Below are positions 1-5,726 of a stretch of DNA of 7,757 nucleotides, piece by piece; positions within the stretch are counted from its first letter, which is position 1, and each line of letters opens with the position of its first letter. The notes beneath the pieces are model-generated. The model was not told the origin of the DNA, made no database searches, and saw only the letters and a list, made by a program, of their open reading frames with translations. The stretch is from Thermoplasmata archaeon (GTDB taxonomy: Archaea > Thermoplasmatota > Thermoplasmata > Lutacidiplasmatales > UBA184). The translations under genes and the position numbers were made by a program. The stretch lies in assembly GCA_021798415.1 (NCBI GenBank), contig JAJZGO010000069.1, forward strand, positions 1 through 7,757, in the 5' to 3' direction.

Positions 1-257
1 GCCGCCGCCACAGCCGCGCGCGGGAGCCCCGAGCGCAACGGCAGCACCGGGAGCGGGTAGCCGATGCAGCCGCGAAGGTCGTCGCCCGGGACGCGCTTCA
101 GCGTGACGAAGACGCCGCGGCGCTCGTCGAAGACGCGCGGCAACGCCTCGGCCCGGAACGGGGCCGCCGGGTCGGCGGCCGGGTCGGGACCGAGGGCGTG
201 CTCGATCGCCCGCCGGGAGAGCGAGAGCGCCGTCCGCCGCTCGTCGGCCGAGAGCAC
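1..257 (-). CDS. AMMECR1 domain protein, N-terminal part (cut by window edge)
   Basis: The 85 complete codons visible carry the AMMECR1 hallmark: residues 48-54 (GVFVTLK) followed by LRGCIGYPLP at 61-70. The Leu-Arg-Gly-Cys-Ile-Gly box is the conserved core of this family, found in archaea, bacteria and eukaryotes. Residues 2-23 look like the family's N-terminal helix. The biochemical function of the family is not established; structures are known, but no agreed reaction. The C-terminal half lies beyond position 1. I chose the GTG at 255-257 because no ATG, GTG or TTG lies in frame between it and the upstream TATA-like element at 312-318, and because the following LSADE sequence fits the family's start. 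No Shine-Dalgarno site precedes it. The predicted leader of about 30 nt could form a 5-bp GCCGC/GCGGC hairpin. The gene diverges from rpl40e across an 87-bp gap. Confidence 0.85.
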   Translation of the reverse strand, partial: MLSADERRTALSLSRRAIEHALGPDPAADPAAPFRAEALPRVFDERRGVFVTLKRVPGDDLRGCIGYPLPVLPLRSGLPRAAVAA

Positions 258-311
258 GGGGCGAGGAGCGCGCGCCGCCCGAAAGCGGCTTCGGCCCGGC
301 CCCGGCGCAGG

Positions 312-318
312 TTTTATA
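312..318. promoter_or_regulatory. Shared TATA-like element between AMMECR1 and rpl40e
   Basis: TTTTATA on plus reads TATAAAA on minus. It is the only AT-rich stretch in the 87-bp divergent gap. Its centre is about 30 bp before the rpl40e ATG, so an archaeal start site about 26 bp downstream would give a nearly leaderless rpl40e mRNA. On the minus strand the same element predicts a start near 288, about 30 nt before the AMMECR1 GTG. The position is seen directly; its use in both directions is inferred. Confidence 0.6.
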
Positions 319-344
319 CGTGACGGCCCGTCCCCGCGTTCCCC

Positions 345-497
345 ATGCCGTTCCCGGAAGCGGTCGAGCGACTGCTCAACAAGAAGGTCTGCATGAACTG
401 CTCGGCCCGGAACCCGCCGAAGGCGGTCCAGTGCCGCCGCTGCGGCTACAAGGGGCTGCGCGTGAAGTCCCGCGAGCGTTCCGGCAAGACCGGGTGA
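345..497 (+). CDS. rpl40e: 50S ribosomal protein L40e
   Basis: This 50-residue protein has the archaeal L40e layout. The FPEAVERLLNKK lead is followed by a four-cysteine zinc ribbon, with CxxC at 16-19 and CxxC at 30-33, then GYKGLR at 34-39 and a basic tail. It is a small zinc-binding protein of the large ribosomal subunit. In eukaryotes it is made as a ubiquitin fusion; archaea encode it alone, at this length. The ATG at 345 is the only sensible start, since the text before the first cysteine pair matches the family. There is no Shine-Dalgarno site, and the TATA-like element about 30 bp upstream predicts a leaderless or nearly leaderless mRNA. The TGA lies 16 nt from the convergent stop of the glycosyltransferase, inside an inverted repeat. 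The gene is too short for many automatic callers. Confidence 0.93.
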   Translation: MPFPEAVERLLNKKVCMNCSARNPPKAVQCRRCGYKGLRVKSRERSGKTG

Positions 498-517
498 GCC
501 TCCCGGCACCGGCTCAC
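494..517. repeat. Inverted repeat spanning the convergent stops of rpl40e and the glycosyltransferase
   Basis: GTGAGCC (494-500) and GGCTCAC (511-517) pair perfectly across a 10-nt loop. Each arm contains one of the two stop codons: rpl40e TGA at 495-497 and the minus-strand TGA at 514-516. Transcripts from both sides would form the same hairpin. There is no T tract, so calling it a terminator would be speculative. Confidence 0.45.
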
Positions 518-1305
518 GGCGAGAGACCGTTCTCCGCCCCGCTTCCGAAGGCGACCGGCGCCCCCCGGTGGGACTCCCGCGCGACTTCGAACCGCTTGCG
601 CGAGAGGAAGAGGAGGTTCTGGACGCCGTCGCGCCAGCTCGAGAGCTTCGGCGGACCCCACCGCTCCCGGTAGCGGATCGGCACCTCGAGGAACCGGGCG
701 CCGCGCACGATCGCCTCGATCTTGAGCTCCTCGCTGAACGCCATGCCGTCCTGGGTGAGGTGGACCCGGTCGAGCAGCGAGCGCCGGAACACCCAGAAGC
801 CGCTCTGGCTGTCCTCGAGGAGGCCGCCCGCGACCCCGCCGAGGTAGCTGTGGAAGGCGACTCGGACGAAGGAGTTCAGGACCCGGTTGCCGATCCGGTG
901 CTCCGTCGTCATCGCCGTGCGGTCGAGGTACGCCATCCGGTTCCCCGTGAGGAAGTCGATCTTCTCGTCGAGGAGCTTCCTCACGAGGCCCGGGACGGTC
1001 TCCACGGGGTACGTCGCGTCCCCGTCCGAGGTCGCGATCACCTCCCCGCGCGCCGCGGCGAACCCGGTCCGGTACGCCCGTCCGTACCCCCGCCGTCGCT
1101 CGATGATCACGCGGGCGCCCTCCGCCTCGGCGATCGCCGCGGTCCCGTCGGTCGAAGCCCCGTCGACGACCAGGACCTCCCACTCCACGGGGTCGGCGGC
1201 GTACAGCGTGGCGTTCGCCTCGGTCGCCGCGGTCCGGAAGAGCCGGATCACGTGGGCGATCGACGGCGCCTCGTTGAGCGTCGGAACGACCAGGGTGACG
1301 CGCAT
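514..1305 (-). CDS. Glycosyltransferase family 2, dolichyl-phosphate sugar transferase-like
   Basis: This 263-residue GT-A fold enzyme probably moves a hexose from a nucleotide sugar (GDP- or UDP-linked) to dolichyl phosphate at the cytoplasmic face of the membrane, supplying glycan or glycolipid assembly. In order, one sees the opening strand VTLVVPTLNE (3-12), VVDGASTDGT (46-55), the metal-binding SDGDATYP (93-100, D94 and D96), the GNR...RIGNRVLN stretch (121-144), EDSQSGFWVFRR (164-175) and EVPIRYRERWGPPKLSSWRDG (207-227). The last three are typical of DPM1-like enzymes. There is no C-terminal membrane pair, so it resembles the soluble or peripheral DPM1 type. The last 25 residues look unconserved. 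I chose the ATG at 1305 because the GT2 opening strand starts at residue 3; the open frame continues upstream without family similarity. No Shine-Dalgarno site is present, and the TATA-like element about 31 bp upstream predicts a leaderless mRNA. The sugar specificity cannot be read from the sequence. Confidence 0.9.
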   Translation of the reverse strand: MRVTLVVPTLNEAPSIAHVIRLFRTAATEANATLYAADPVEWEVLVVDGASTDGTAAIAEAEGARVIIERRRGYGRAYRTGFAAARGEVIATSDGDATYPVETVPGLVRKLLDEKIDFLTGNRMAYLDRTAMTTEHRIGNRVLNSFVRVAFHSYLGGVAGGLLEDSQSGFWVFRRSLLDRVHLTQDGMAFSEELKIEAIVRGARFLEVPIRYRERWGPPKLSSWRDGVQNLLFLSRKRFEVARESHRGAPVAFGSGAENGLSP

Positions 1306-1331
1306 CGGCCCGCTTCGTTCAGCCCTCGACC

Positions 1332-1339
1332 GCTTAAAG
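1332..1339. promoter_or_regulatory. Shared TATA-like element between the glycosyltransferase and archease
   Basis: The core CTTAAAG (1333-1339) reads CTTTAAG on minus. It is the only AT island in the 69-bp divergent gap. Its centre is about 31 bp before the minus-strand ATG at 1305, predicting leaderless initiation. It is about 39 bp before the archease ATG at 1375, predicting a start near 1362, at the Shine-Dalgarno site. Use in both directions is inferred. Confidence 0.5.
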
Positions 1340-1360
1340 TCTCGTGGGCCTCGGGCCGAA

Positions 1361-1366
1361 GGAGGT
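1361..1366 (+). promoter_or_regulatory. Shine-Dalgarno site of archease
   Basis: GGAGGT lies 8 nt before the ATG at 1375. It supports that start, which matters because the open frame runs far upstream and no other start codon occurs before the archease domain. Confidence 0.75.
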
Positions 1367-1374
1367 CCACGCCG

Positions 1375-1818
1375 ATGCCGGGCGACGCACCCCGCTCGCG
1401 GCGGCGGCGATGGGGAAGCTTCCCGACGACCGCCGACGTCGGCGTCTGGGCGACGGGCGCGACGGCGGCCGAGCTGTTCGAGGCGCTCGCGCTCGGCCTC
1501 GTCGCGCTCCGGACCGACCTGAGGAAGGTCCGCCCGACCGAGGAGCGGGCGGTGAGCGCCTCCGCCGAGGACACGCCGTCGCTCGTCGTCGCGTTCCTCG
1601 GCGAGATCCTCCTGCTCGAGGAGACCGAAGGGTTCCTCGTCCGCGAGGTCTCCGCGCGGCCGGTGGGCGACCCCCCGACCGCGATCGTCGCTCGCCTCGC
1701 GGGAGAGCGGTTCGACCCCCGGCGGCACACCGCGCGGGCGGACGTGAAGGCGGTGACGTTCCACGGCCTCGTCTTCGACACTCATCGGGGCCGGGCGCGC
1801 GTGATCGTCGACATCTAG
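1375..1818 (+). CDS. Archease, cofactor of the RtcB tRNA ligase
   Basis: Archease is a small metal-binding protein that speeds guanylylation and multiple turnover of the RtcB RNA ligase, and so supports tRNA exon joining. The 147 residues match the family along their length: TADVGVWATGATAAELFEAL (19-38), an acidic middle, LVVAFLGEILLLEETEGFLV (70-89; the usual motif is LL-xx-LNELL), GERFDPRRH (110-118), VKAVTFHGL (124-132) and the terminal ARVIVDI (141-147). D21 and D146 sit where the family's essential acidic metal ligands are expected. The usual His of the HTAD box is Thr (T19). About 18 Arg-rich residues precede the domain. Translation probably uses the GGAGGT at 1361-1366. The gene converges on the aminotransferase, with 21 nt between stops. 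RtcB is not in the window. Confidence 0.9.
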   Translation: MPGDAPRSRRRRWGSFPTTADVGVWATGATAAELFEALALGLVALRTDLRKVRPTEERAVSASAEDTPSLVVAFLGEILLLEETEGFLVREVSARPVGDPPTAIVARLAGERFDPRRHTARADVKAVTFHGLVFDTHRGRARVIVDI

Positions 1819-1838
1819 GCGCCGCCGGGGGCGGCGTC
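1818..1838. repeat. Inverted repeat between the convergent archease and aminotransferase genes
   Basis: CGCCGCC (1820-1826) and GGCGGCG (1830-1836) pair perfectly around a GGG loop. A G-T pair (1819/1837) and a G-C pair (1818/1838) extend the stem. It fills the gap between the two stop codons (1816-1818 and 1840-1842). No T tract follows on either strand, so a terminator role is only a possibility. Confidence 0.4.
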
Positions 1839-1839
1839 C

Positions 1840-2979
1840 CTACGGCATCCGCTCGACGATCGCGCGGAGGGAGGACGCGGGCTCTCGCCCCCGGCCGGCC
1901 TTCGCGAGGACCCGTTCGAGCGCCGCGAACGTCACGAGGAGGTCCGGCCAGTCGGCGATCCCCATGTGGCCGATGCGGAAGATCCGCCCGGTGAGCGACC
2001 CCTGGCCCCCCTGGACGAGGACGTTGTACTGCCGCTCGAGCACCTTCCGTAGCTCGGCGTCGCCCATCCCGTCCGGGTTCTGGACCGCGGTGACGGTGTC
2101 GGAGGCGAAGCGGCGGTCGGGGAACAGCTCGAGACCGAGCGCGTCGACGGCCGACCGGGTCGCCTCGGCGAGCCGGTGCGTCCGCGCAAGGCGCGCCTCG
2201 AGCCCCTCTTCGCGCAGCAGGAGGAGCGCCTCGCGCAGCGCGAGGAAGAGCGGCACGGCGGGGGTCCACGGGGTGTCGTTCTTCTCGAGCGACTTGAGGT
2301 GGGCGGCGAGGTCGAGGTAGAACGTCCCCGGGCGAAGCGCCGCGACCGCCCGGTCGGAGAGGTGGACGAGCGCGAGGCCCGCGGGCGCGGCGAGGCCCTT
2401 CTGGCTGCCCGCGACGACCGCGTCGACGCCCCACGCCTCGATCGGGAGCGGGATCCCCGCGACCGCGCTGATCCCGTCGACGAGGAAGAGGGCGCCCGAC
2501 GCCCGGACGGCGGGCGCGATCGCGGCGAGGTCGTTCACGAGGCCGACGCTCGTCTCGTTGTGGACCACGCACACGGCTTTGACGTCGCCCTTGTCGAGCT
2601 CCGCGCGGACCCCGGCGACCGGGAGCGGCTCGCCCCAGGCGGCGCTCACGGTCGTCACAGTGGAGGAGTAGCGTCGCACGATCTGGTCGGTGCGCTCGCC
2701 GAAGTTCCCGTTCGTGACCACGAGCGTTCGCCCGTCGCGCGGAACGAGCGAGGAGTAGACCGACTCGAGGCCGGCGGTCCCGCTTCCCGTGAGGACGACC
2801 TGGTGGCCTTTCGCGCCGAACAGGACGGGGAGGAGCTCCCGGATCTCCGCGACGATGCCGTGGAAATAGTCGCCGCGGTGGTTGAGCGACGACATCGACA
2901 TGGCGCGAAGCACGCGCGGGTGGATCCGCACGGGCCCGGCGATCAGGAACGTCGTCGTCTCGGGGTCGAACGGCGTCAT
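1840..2979 (-). CDS. Class V (PLP) aminotransferase, probable phosphoserine or alanine-glyoxylate type
   Basis: This is a 379-residue fold-type I, PLP-dependent aminotransferase of the serine-pyruvate/alanine-glyoxylate branch of class V. Visible landmarks are LIAGPVRIHPRVL (12-24, substrate-entry loop), GSGTAGLE (65-72, phosphate-binding turn), HNETSVG (140-146), LVDGIS (166-171, D168 contacting the pyridine nitrogen), GSQKGL (191-196, K194 as the Schiff-base lysine) and FRIGHMG (334-340, R335 for the substrate carboxylate). In archaea lacking a classical SerC, enzymes of this branch make phosphoserine from 3-phosphohydroxypyruvate. Position right after a SerA-type dehydrogenase supports that role, but alanine-glyoxylate or serine-pyruvate transamination is possible. 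The ATG at 2979 overlaps the dehydrogenase stop as ATGA, and GGAGG (2990-2994) lies 10 nt upstream, so translation is probably coupled. It is the last gene of the minus-strand run. Confidence 0.88.
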   Translation of the reverse strand: MTPFDPETTTFLIAGPVRIHPRVLRAMSMSSLNHRGDYFHGIVAEIRELLPVLFGAKGHQVVLTGSGTAGLESVYSSLVPRDGRTLVVTNGNFGERTDQIVRRYSSTVTTVSAAWGEPLPVAGVRAELDKGDVKAVCVVHNETSVGLVNDLAAIAPAVRASGALFLVDGISAVAGIPLPIEAWGVDAVVAGSQKGLAAPAGLALVHLSDRAVAALRPGTFYLDLAAHLKSLEKNDTPWTPAVPLFLALREALLLLREEGLEARLARTHRLAEATRSAVDALGLELFPDRRFASDTVTAVQNPDGMGDAELRKVLERQYNVLVQGGQGSLTGRIFRIGHMGIADWPDLLVTFAALERVLAKAGRGREPASSLRAIVERMP

Positions 2980-3926
2980 CGCGGGCCGCCCTCCCCCGCC
3001 ACGAGGCTCGTGAGCGGCTCGCCGCGCACGGCCCGCAGCACCTCGTCGACGGTGTCGACGCCGGCGCGGCGCTGGGCTTCGGCGGTCGAGGCGCCGGTGT
3101 GGGGGGTCACGATCACGTTCGGACGCGCGAGGAGCGTCGGGGTCACGGGGGGTTCCACCTCCAGTACGTCGAGAGCGGCGCCCCCGAGATGGCCCGAGTC
3201 GAGGGCGGAGGCGAGGGCGGCCTCGTCGACGAGGGCGCCGCGGGCGACATTGACGAGGTAGGCGCCGCGCTTCATCCGCGCGAACGCCTCCGCGTTGAGG
3301 AGGTGACGGTTCGACTCGGTGAGCGCCGCGTGGACGCTGACGACGTCCGAGCGGGCGAGCACCTCCTCGAACGGAAGGAGCTCCGTCGCGTCCACGGCCG
3401 CCGTCACGAACGGGTCGTAGGCGATCGTGCGCGCTCCGAACGGCCCGAGGCGACGGGCGATCTCGCGCGCGATCCGTCCGTATCCGACGAACCCGACGGT
3501 CCGGCCCGAGAGCTCGCCGCCGTGGGTCCCGCGGTCCCAGCGACCGGCCTTGGTCGCGGCGATCTGGGTATAGAGGCCCCGCACGAGCAGCAGGTAGAGG
3601 GCGATCGCGAGCTCCGCGACGCTCGCGGTCGCGGCGGCGGGAGCGTTGACGACGCGGATCCCCCGGGCGCGCGCGGCGGGGAGGTCGATGTTGTCGACCC
3701 CGACGCCCGCGCGGGCGACGAGCGAGAGCTTCGGGGCCTTCGCGAGGAGCGACGACGTCACTTTGGTGCGGCTCCGGACGATCAGCGCCCACGCGTCGGA
3801 GAGGGCCCCGTCGAGCGACCGGGGGTCGGCGCTCGCGTCGACGACCCGGCACGGCCCCGCGCGCAGGCGGTCGAGCGCGGCGGCGTCGATCGGGTCGGCG
3901 ACGACCACGCACGGAAGCTCGGCCAT
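2976..3926 (-). CDS. serA: D-2-hydroxyacid dehydrogenase, probable 3-phosphoglycerate dehydrogenase (short form)
   Basis: The 316 residues form an NAD-dependent D-2-hydroxyacid dehydrogenase. Likely reaction: 3-phosphoglycerate to 3-phosphohydroxypyruvate, the first step of serine synthesis, in the cytoplasm. Motifs: ARAGVGVDNID (71-81, substrate loop), the Rossmann turn GFVGYGRIA (145-153), D171 as NAD ribose ligand, LVNVARGALVDE (224-235, catalytic R229), E258 in LEVEP, and H276 in TPHTGAST. The third glycine of the usual GxGxxG is Ala (A153). The protein stops after the catalytic core: the ACT and intervening domains of about 525-residue SerA forms are absent, so serine feedback through ACT is not expected. 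Glyoxylate or hydroxypyruvate reductase is the main alternative; the adjoining aminotransferase favours SerA. There is no Shine-Dalgarno site before the ATG. The 48-nt gap to moxR holds a weak TTTT element at leaderless spacing, so it may be cotranscribed with moxR or start on its own. Confidence 0.82.
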   Translation of the reverse strand: MAELPCVVVADPIDAAALDRLRAGPCRVVDASADPRSLDGALSDAWALIVRSRTKVTSSLLAKAPKLSLVARAGVGVDNIDLPAARARGIRVVNAPAAATASVAELAIALYLLLVRGLYTQIAATKAGRWDRGTHGGELSGRTVGFVGYGRIAREIARRLGPFGARTIAYDPFVTAAVDATELLPFEEVLARSDVVSVHAALTESNRHLLNAEAFARMKRGAYLVNVARGALVDEAALASALDSGHLGGAALDVLEVEPPVTPTLLARPNVIVTPHTGASTAEAQRRAGVDTVDEVLRAVRGEPLTSLVAGEGGPR

Positions 3927-3950
3927 CGCGCGGCGGACGGACGAGGCGGG

Positions 3951-3956
3951 GAAAAC
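3951..3956 (-). promoter_or_regulatory. Weak TATA-like or T-tract element before the dehydrogenase gene
   Basis: On the minus strand this reads GTTTTC within AAGGGTTTTCCCC. It is the only A/T run in the 48-bp moxR-serA gap and lies about 28 bp before the ATG at 3926, the same spacing as the better TATA elements in this window. It is a poor TATA match. A short T tract here could equally weaken moxR transcription. Confidence 0.25.
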
Positions 3957-3974
3957 CCTTGCCGTGCGTTCGGG

Positions 3975-4925
3975 CTACCGTACCTTCGGGACCGGGACGC
4001 GGTCGAGCGCTCCGCGCACGATCGCCTCGGACCGGACGCCGCGGATCCACGGCTCGGGCTTGACGATGACGCGGTGCGCGAGCGCCGGGACCGCGAGCGC
4101 CTTCACGTCGTCGGGAAGGACGAAGTCCCGGCCCCGGACGAGCGCGTGGGCGCGGGAGAGCTTCTGGAGCGCGAGCGACCCGCGCGGGGAGGCGCCGACC
4201 TCGCTGCGGGGGTCGTCGCGGGTCGCGCGGACGAGGTCGATGAGGTACCCGGCGACCGACGGTTCGAGCTCGACGTCCTCGACCGCGCGCTGGAGCGCGA
4301 GGAACGACGGGGCGTCCGTGACGGCCTCGACCTCCACGGAGTCGACCTTGCGCGCGCGCCGGCGCTCGAGGATGCCGCGCTCCTCCTCGACGGTCGGGTA
4401 GCCGACCTTGAGCCGCATGAGGAACCGGTCGACCTGGGCCTCGGGGAGCGGGTAGGTTCCCTCGAGCTCGAGCGGGTTCTCGGTCGCGAGGACGAGGAAC
4501 GGCCGCGGCAAGGGGTACGTCGACCGCTCGCTCGTCACCTGGTACTCCTGCATCGCCTCGAGGAGCGCCGACTGGACCTTCGGCGGAGCCCGGTTGATCT
4601 CGTCGGCGAGGAGGACGTTCGTGAAGAGCGGGCCCTGACGGAAGACGAACCCGGTCTTCCCGGCGTCCAGCACCTCGGCACCGGTGATGTCGTGCGGGAG
4701 CAGGTCGGCGGTGAACTGGATCCGCTGGAACTCGAGCTTCAGCGAACGGGCGAACGACTTCGCCATCAGCGTCTTCCCGAGCCCGGGGAGGTCCTCGATC
4801 AGGAGGTGGCCGTCGGCGATCAGGCCGACGAGCACCTGGTCGACCGCCTCGTCCCGCCCGACGATCGCGGTCTGGACCGATCCGCGGATCCTCTCGGCGA
4901 GGGCCCGGGCCTCCTCGGGGTTCAT
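3975..4925 (-). CDS. MoxR-family AAA+ ATPase
   Basis: This 316-residue AAA+ ATPase is of the MoxR group (helix-2-insert clade), thought to act as ring chaperones that mature or remodel partner complexes, usually with a VWA or DUF58 protein. Seen in order: Walker A EDLPGLGKT (44-52, K51), helix-2-insert region with LPHDITGAEV (76-85), FVFRQGPLFTNVLLADEINRAP (93-114) containing Walker B (D108, E109), sensor 1 ATENP (147-151), LPEAQVDRF (160-168) with a candidate arginine finger at R167 or R171, and sensor 2 SPRG (246-249, R248). All catalytic elements are intact, and the length is normal for the family. The ATG at 4925 lies about 36 bp from a good TATA element, with no Shine-Dalgarno site, suggesting a very short leader. 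The natural partners, DUF58 and DUF4129, lie just upstream across a 276-bp gap. Confidence 0.92.
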   Translation of the reverse strand: MNPEEARALAERIRGSVQTAIVGRDEAVDQVLVGLIADGHLLIEDLPGLGKTLMAKSFARSLKLEFQRIQFTADLLPHDITGAEVLDAGKTGFVFRQGPLFTNVLLADEINRAPPKVQSALLEAMQEYQVTSERSTYPLPRPFLVLATENPLELEGTYPLPEAQVDRFLMRLKVGYPTVEEERGILERRRARKVDSVEVEAVTDAPSFLALQRAVEDVELEPSVAGYLIDLVRATRDDPRSEVGASPRGSLALQKLSRAHALVRGRDFVLPDDVKALAVPALAHRVIVKPEPWIRGVRSEAIVRGALDRVPVPKVR

Positions 4926-4956
4926 CGTCCGTCCCGGGCGGCGGGAGCCTCCCCCG

Positions 4957-4966
4957 CTATATTATC
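4957..4966 (-). promoter_or_regulatory. TATA box of moxR
   Basis: GATAATATAG on minus is the most AT-rich 10-mer of the 276-bp gap. Its centre is 36 bp before the moxR ATG, predicting a start near 4935 and a leader of about 10 nt. The plus strand reads CTATATTATC, so plus-strand transcription into 4985-5200 is also possible. Confidence 0.6.
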
Positions 4967-5201
4967 GTGGACGGCGGCCGCCGGGCGGTCGCCCGGCCTC
5001 GGTGTTCCCCCACCGTAACGACCCGCGTCATCGCAGGCGCTCGCCCTCTCGGAGGTCTGACCCCGGCCGGGGGTGTCGGACACCGGGGTTGTCCTCACGT
5101 CATCCTCGGCGGACGACCCGTCCGCATTGAGTCGAGAGGGACCCTTCGTCGGTACCCGGGCACGACCTGCGGTCGTACCGAAGTCGACAGCGTGCGCGCC
5201 A
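4967..5201. other. Gene-free, inverted-repeat-rich gap; possible structured RNA
   Basis: No convincing reading frame occupies this stretch. It holds a series of local inverted repeats: CCGGGC/GCCCGG with a 4-nt loop (4981-4996); CGGTG/CACCG with a 6-nt loop (5000-5015); ACCCCGG/CCGGGGT (5060-5089); GCGGAC/GTCCGC with a 5-nt loop (5109-5125); and a bulged hairpin at 5149-5181 with ACGACC/GGTCGT capped by TGC and a TCGGT/ACCGA base. A weak CCTC/GAGG lies at 5045-5055. It follows the last gene of the DUF58 run on minus and could also be transcribed on plus from the AT element at 4957-4966. I could not match it to tRNA, 5S, RNase P or SRP RNA. Confidence 0.35.
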
Positions 5202-5726
5202 CTATGAGGTTAGCGCCTCCTCCCGATCGAACCCGCGGGGCCGGGCGAGAAGGAACGCGACCGCGCCGATCGCGAGCACGAGCAGCCCCGCTGCGACGCC
5301 GACCGTCGCCGAGCCGGGCGGTAGCAGGAGCGCGCTCACCCACGACATCGCGACCGCGAGGGCGGGCAGAAGGAGGCCGGCGCCCGCCCGGCGGACCCCG
5401 CCCGCCGGTCGGTGGGGGTCGTCCGCCAGCCAGAGGAGGAACACGAGCCCGGCCGCCCCGGCCGCGAGCGCCGGAACGAGGCCGAGGGGCGACACGACGG
5501 CCGCCAGGCCGAGCCCGGCGAGGATCGGCACCGGGGCGAACGGGCGGGCCCCCGCCCCCGCGAACCGTCGGAGGACGACGCCGAGGCCGACGGCGACGAG
5601 CGTTCCCGCGAGGAGGAGCGCGCGGTCCCCGCCCGCGACTCCCGCGAAGACCCCCGCCGCGACCAGGAGTGTGGCGTCCGACGCCCCGCCGGCAAGTCGC
5701 CCCCGACCGCCGGGAGCCGTCGGCAT
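5202..5726 (-). CDS. Six-helix membrane protein of the DUF58/MoxR cluster
   Basis: This 174-residue, very hydrophobic protein has about six predicted helices, near residues 18-33, 35-52, 64-81, 83-101, 114-134 and 140-161, separated by short Arg/Asp-containing turns such as LRRF (52-55) and ADDPHRP (101-107). The C-terminal tail RPRGFDREEALTS is hydrophilic. I see no catalytic motif and cannot name a family from sequence alone. Its place directly after DUF58 and before moxR matches that of a multi-helix protein I recall from haloarchaeal clusters (DUF7519), a homology that needs testing. A membrane anchor or scaffold role would be inference. The ATG at 5726 shares one base with the DUF58 stop (TGATG), and GGAGG (5735-5739) lies 8 nt upstream, so translation is probably coupled. 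Confidence 0.8.
   Translation of the reverse strand: MPTAPGGRGRLAGGASDATLLVAAGVFAGVAGGDRALLLAGTLVAVGLGVVLRRFAGAGARPFAPVPILAGLGLAAVVSPLGLVPALAAGAAGLVFLLWLADDPHRPAGGVRRAGAGLLLPALAVAMSWVSALLLPPGSATVGVAAGLLVLAIGAVAFLLARPRGFDREEALTS

Noticed and set aside
64..396. Plus-strand 110-codon frame over the start of the window
   Set aside because: It is the antisense shadow of AMMECR1 and the promoter region, and is Ser/Arg-rich with no family resemblance.
1306..1785. Upstream extension of the glycosyltransferase frame to give a 423-residue protein
   Set aside because: The extension lies antisense to archease, is Arg-rich without motifs, and the GT2 domain starts exactly at the ATG at 1305.
3099..5018. 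A 639-codon open frame on plus, antisense to serA and moxR, and similar long antisense frames elsewhere (for example 568-1374 plus and 2980-4050 minus)
   Set aside because: They are explained by stop-poor, GC-rich DNA. Their translations are Arg/Gly/Pro/Asp/Glu-rich, lack motifs, and lie opposite or beside genes with complete family motifs.
4981..5089. Possible SRP RNA Alu-like segment, from a hairpin followed by ACCGTAAC and further stems
   Set aside because: The resemblance is limited to a GTAA after a stem. The conserved S-domain motifs are absent and the gap is shorter than a full archaeal SRP RNA of about 300 nt.
5000..5200. tRNA, 5S rRNA or RNase P RNA in the gap
   Set aside because: No TTCGA-type arm, cloverleaf, 5S core or GAGGAAAGTCC-like element on either strand.
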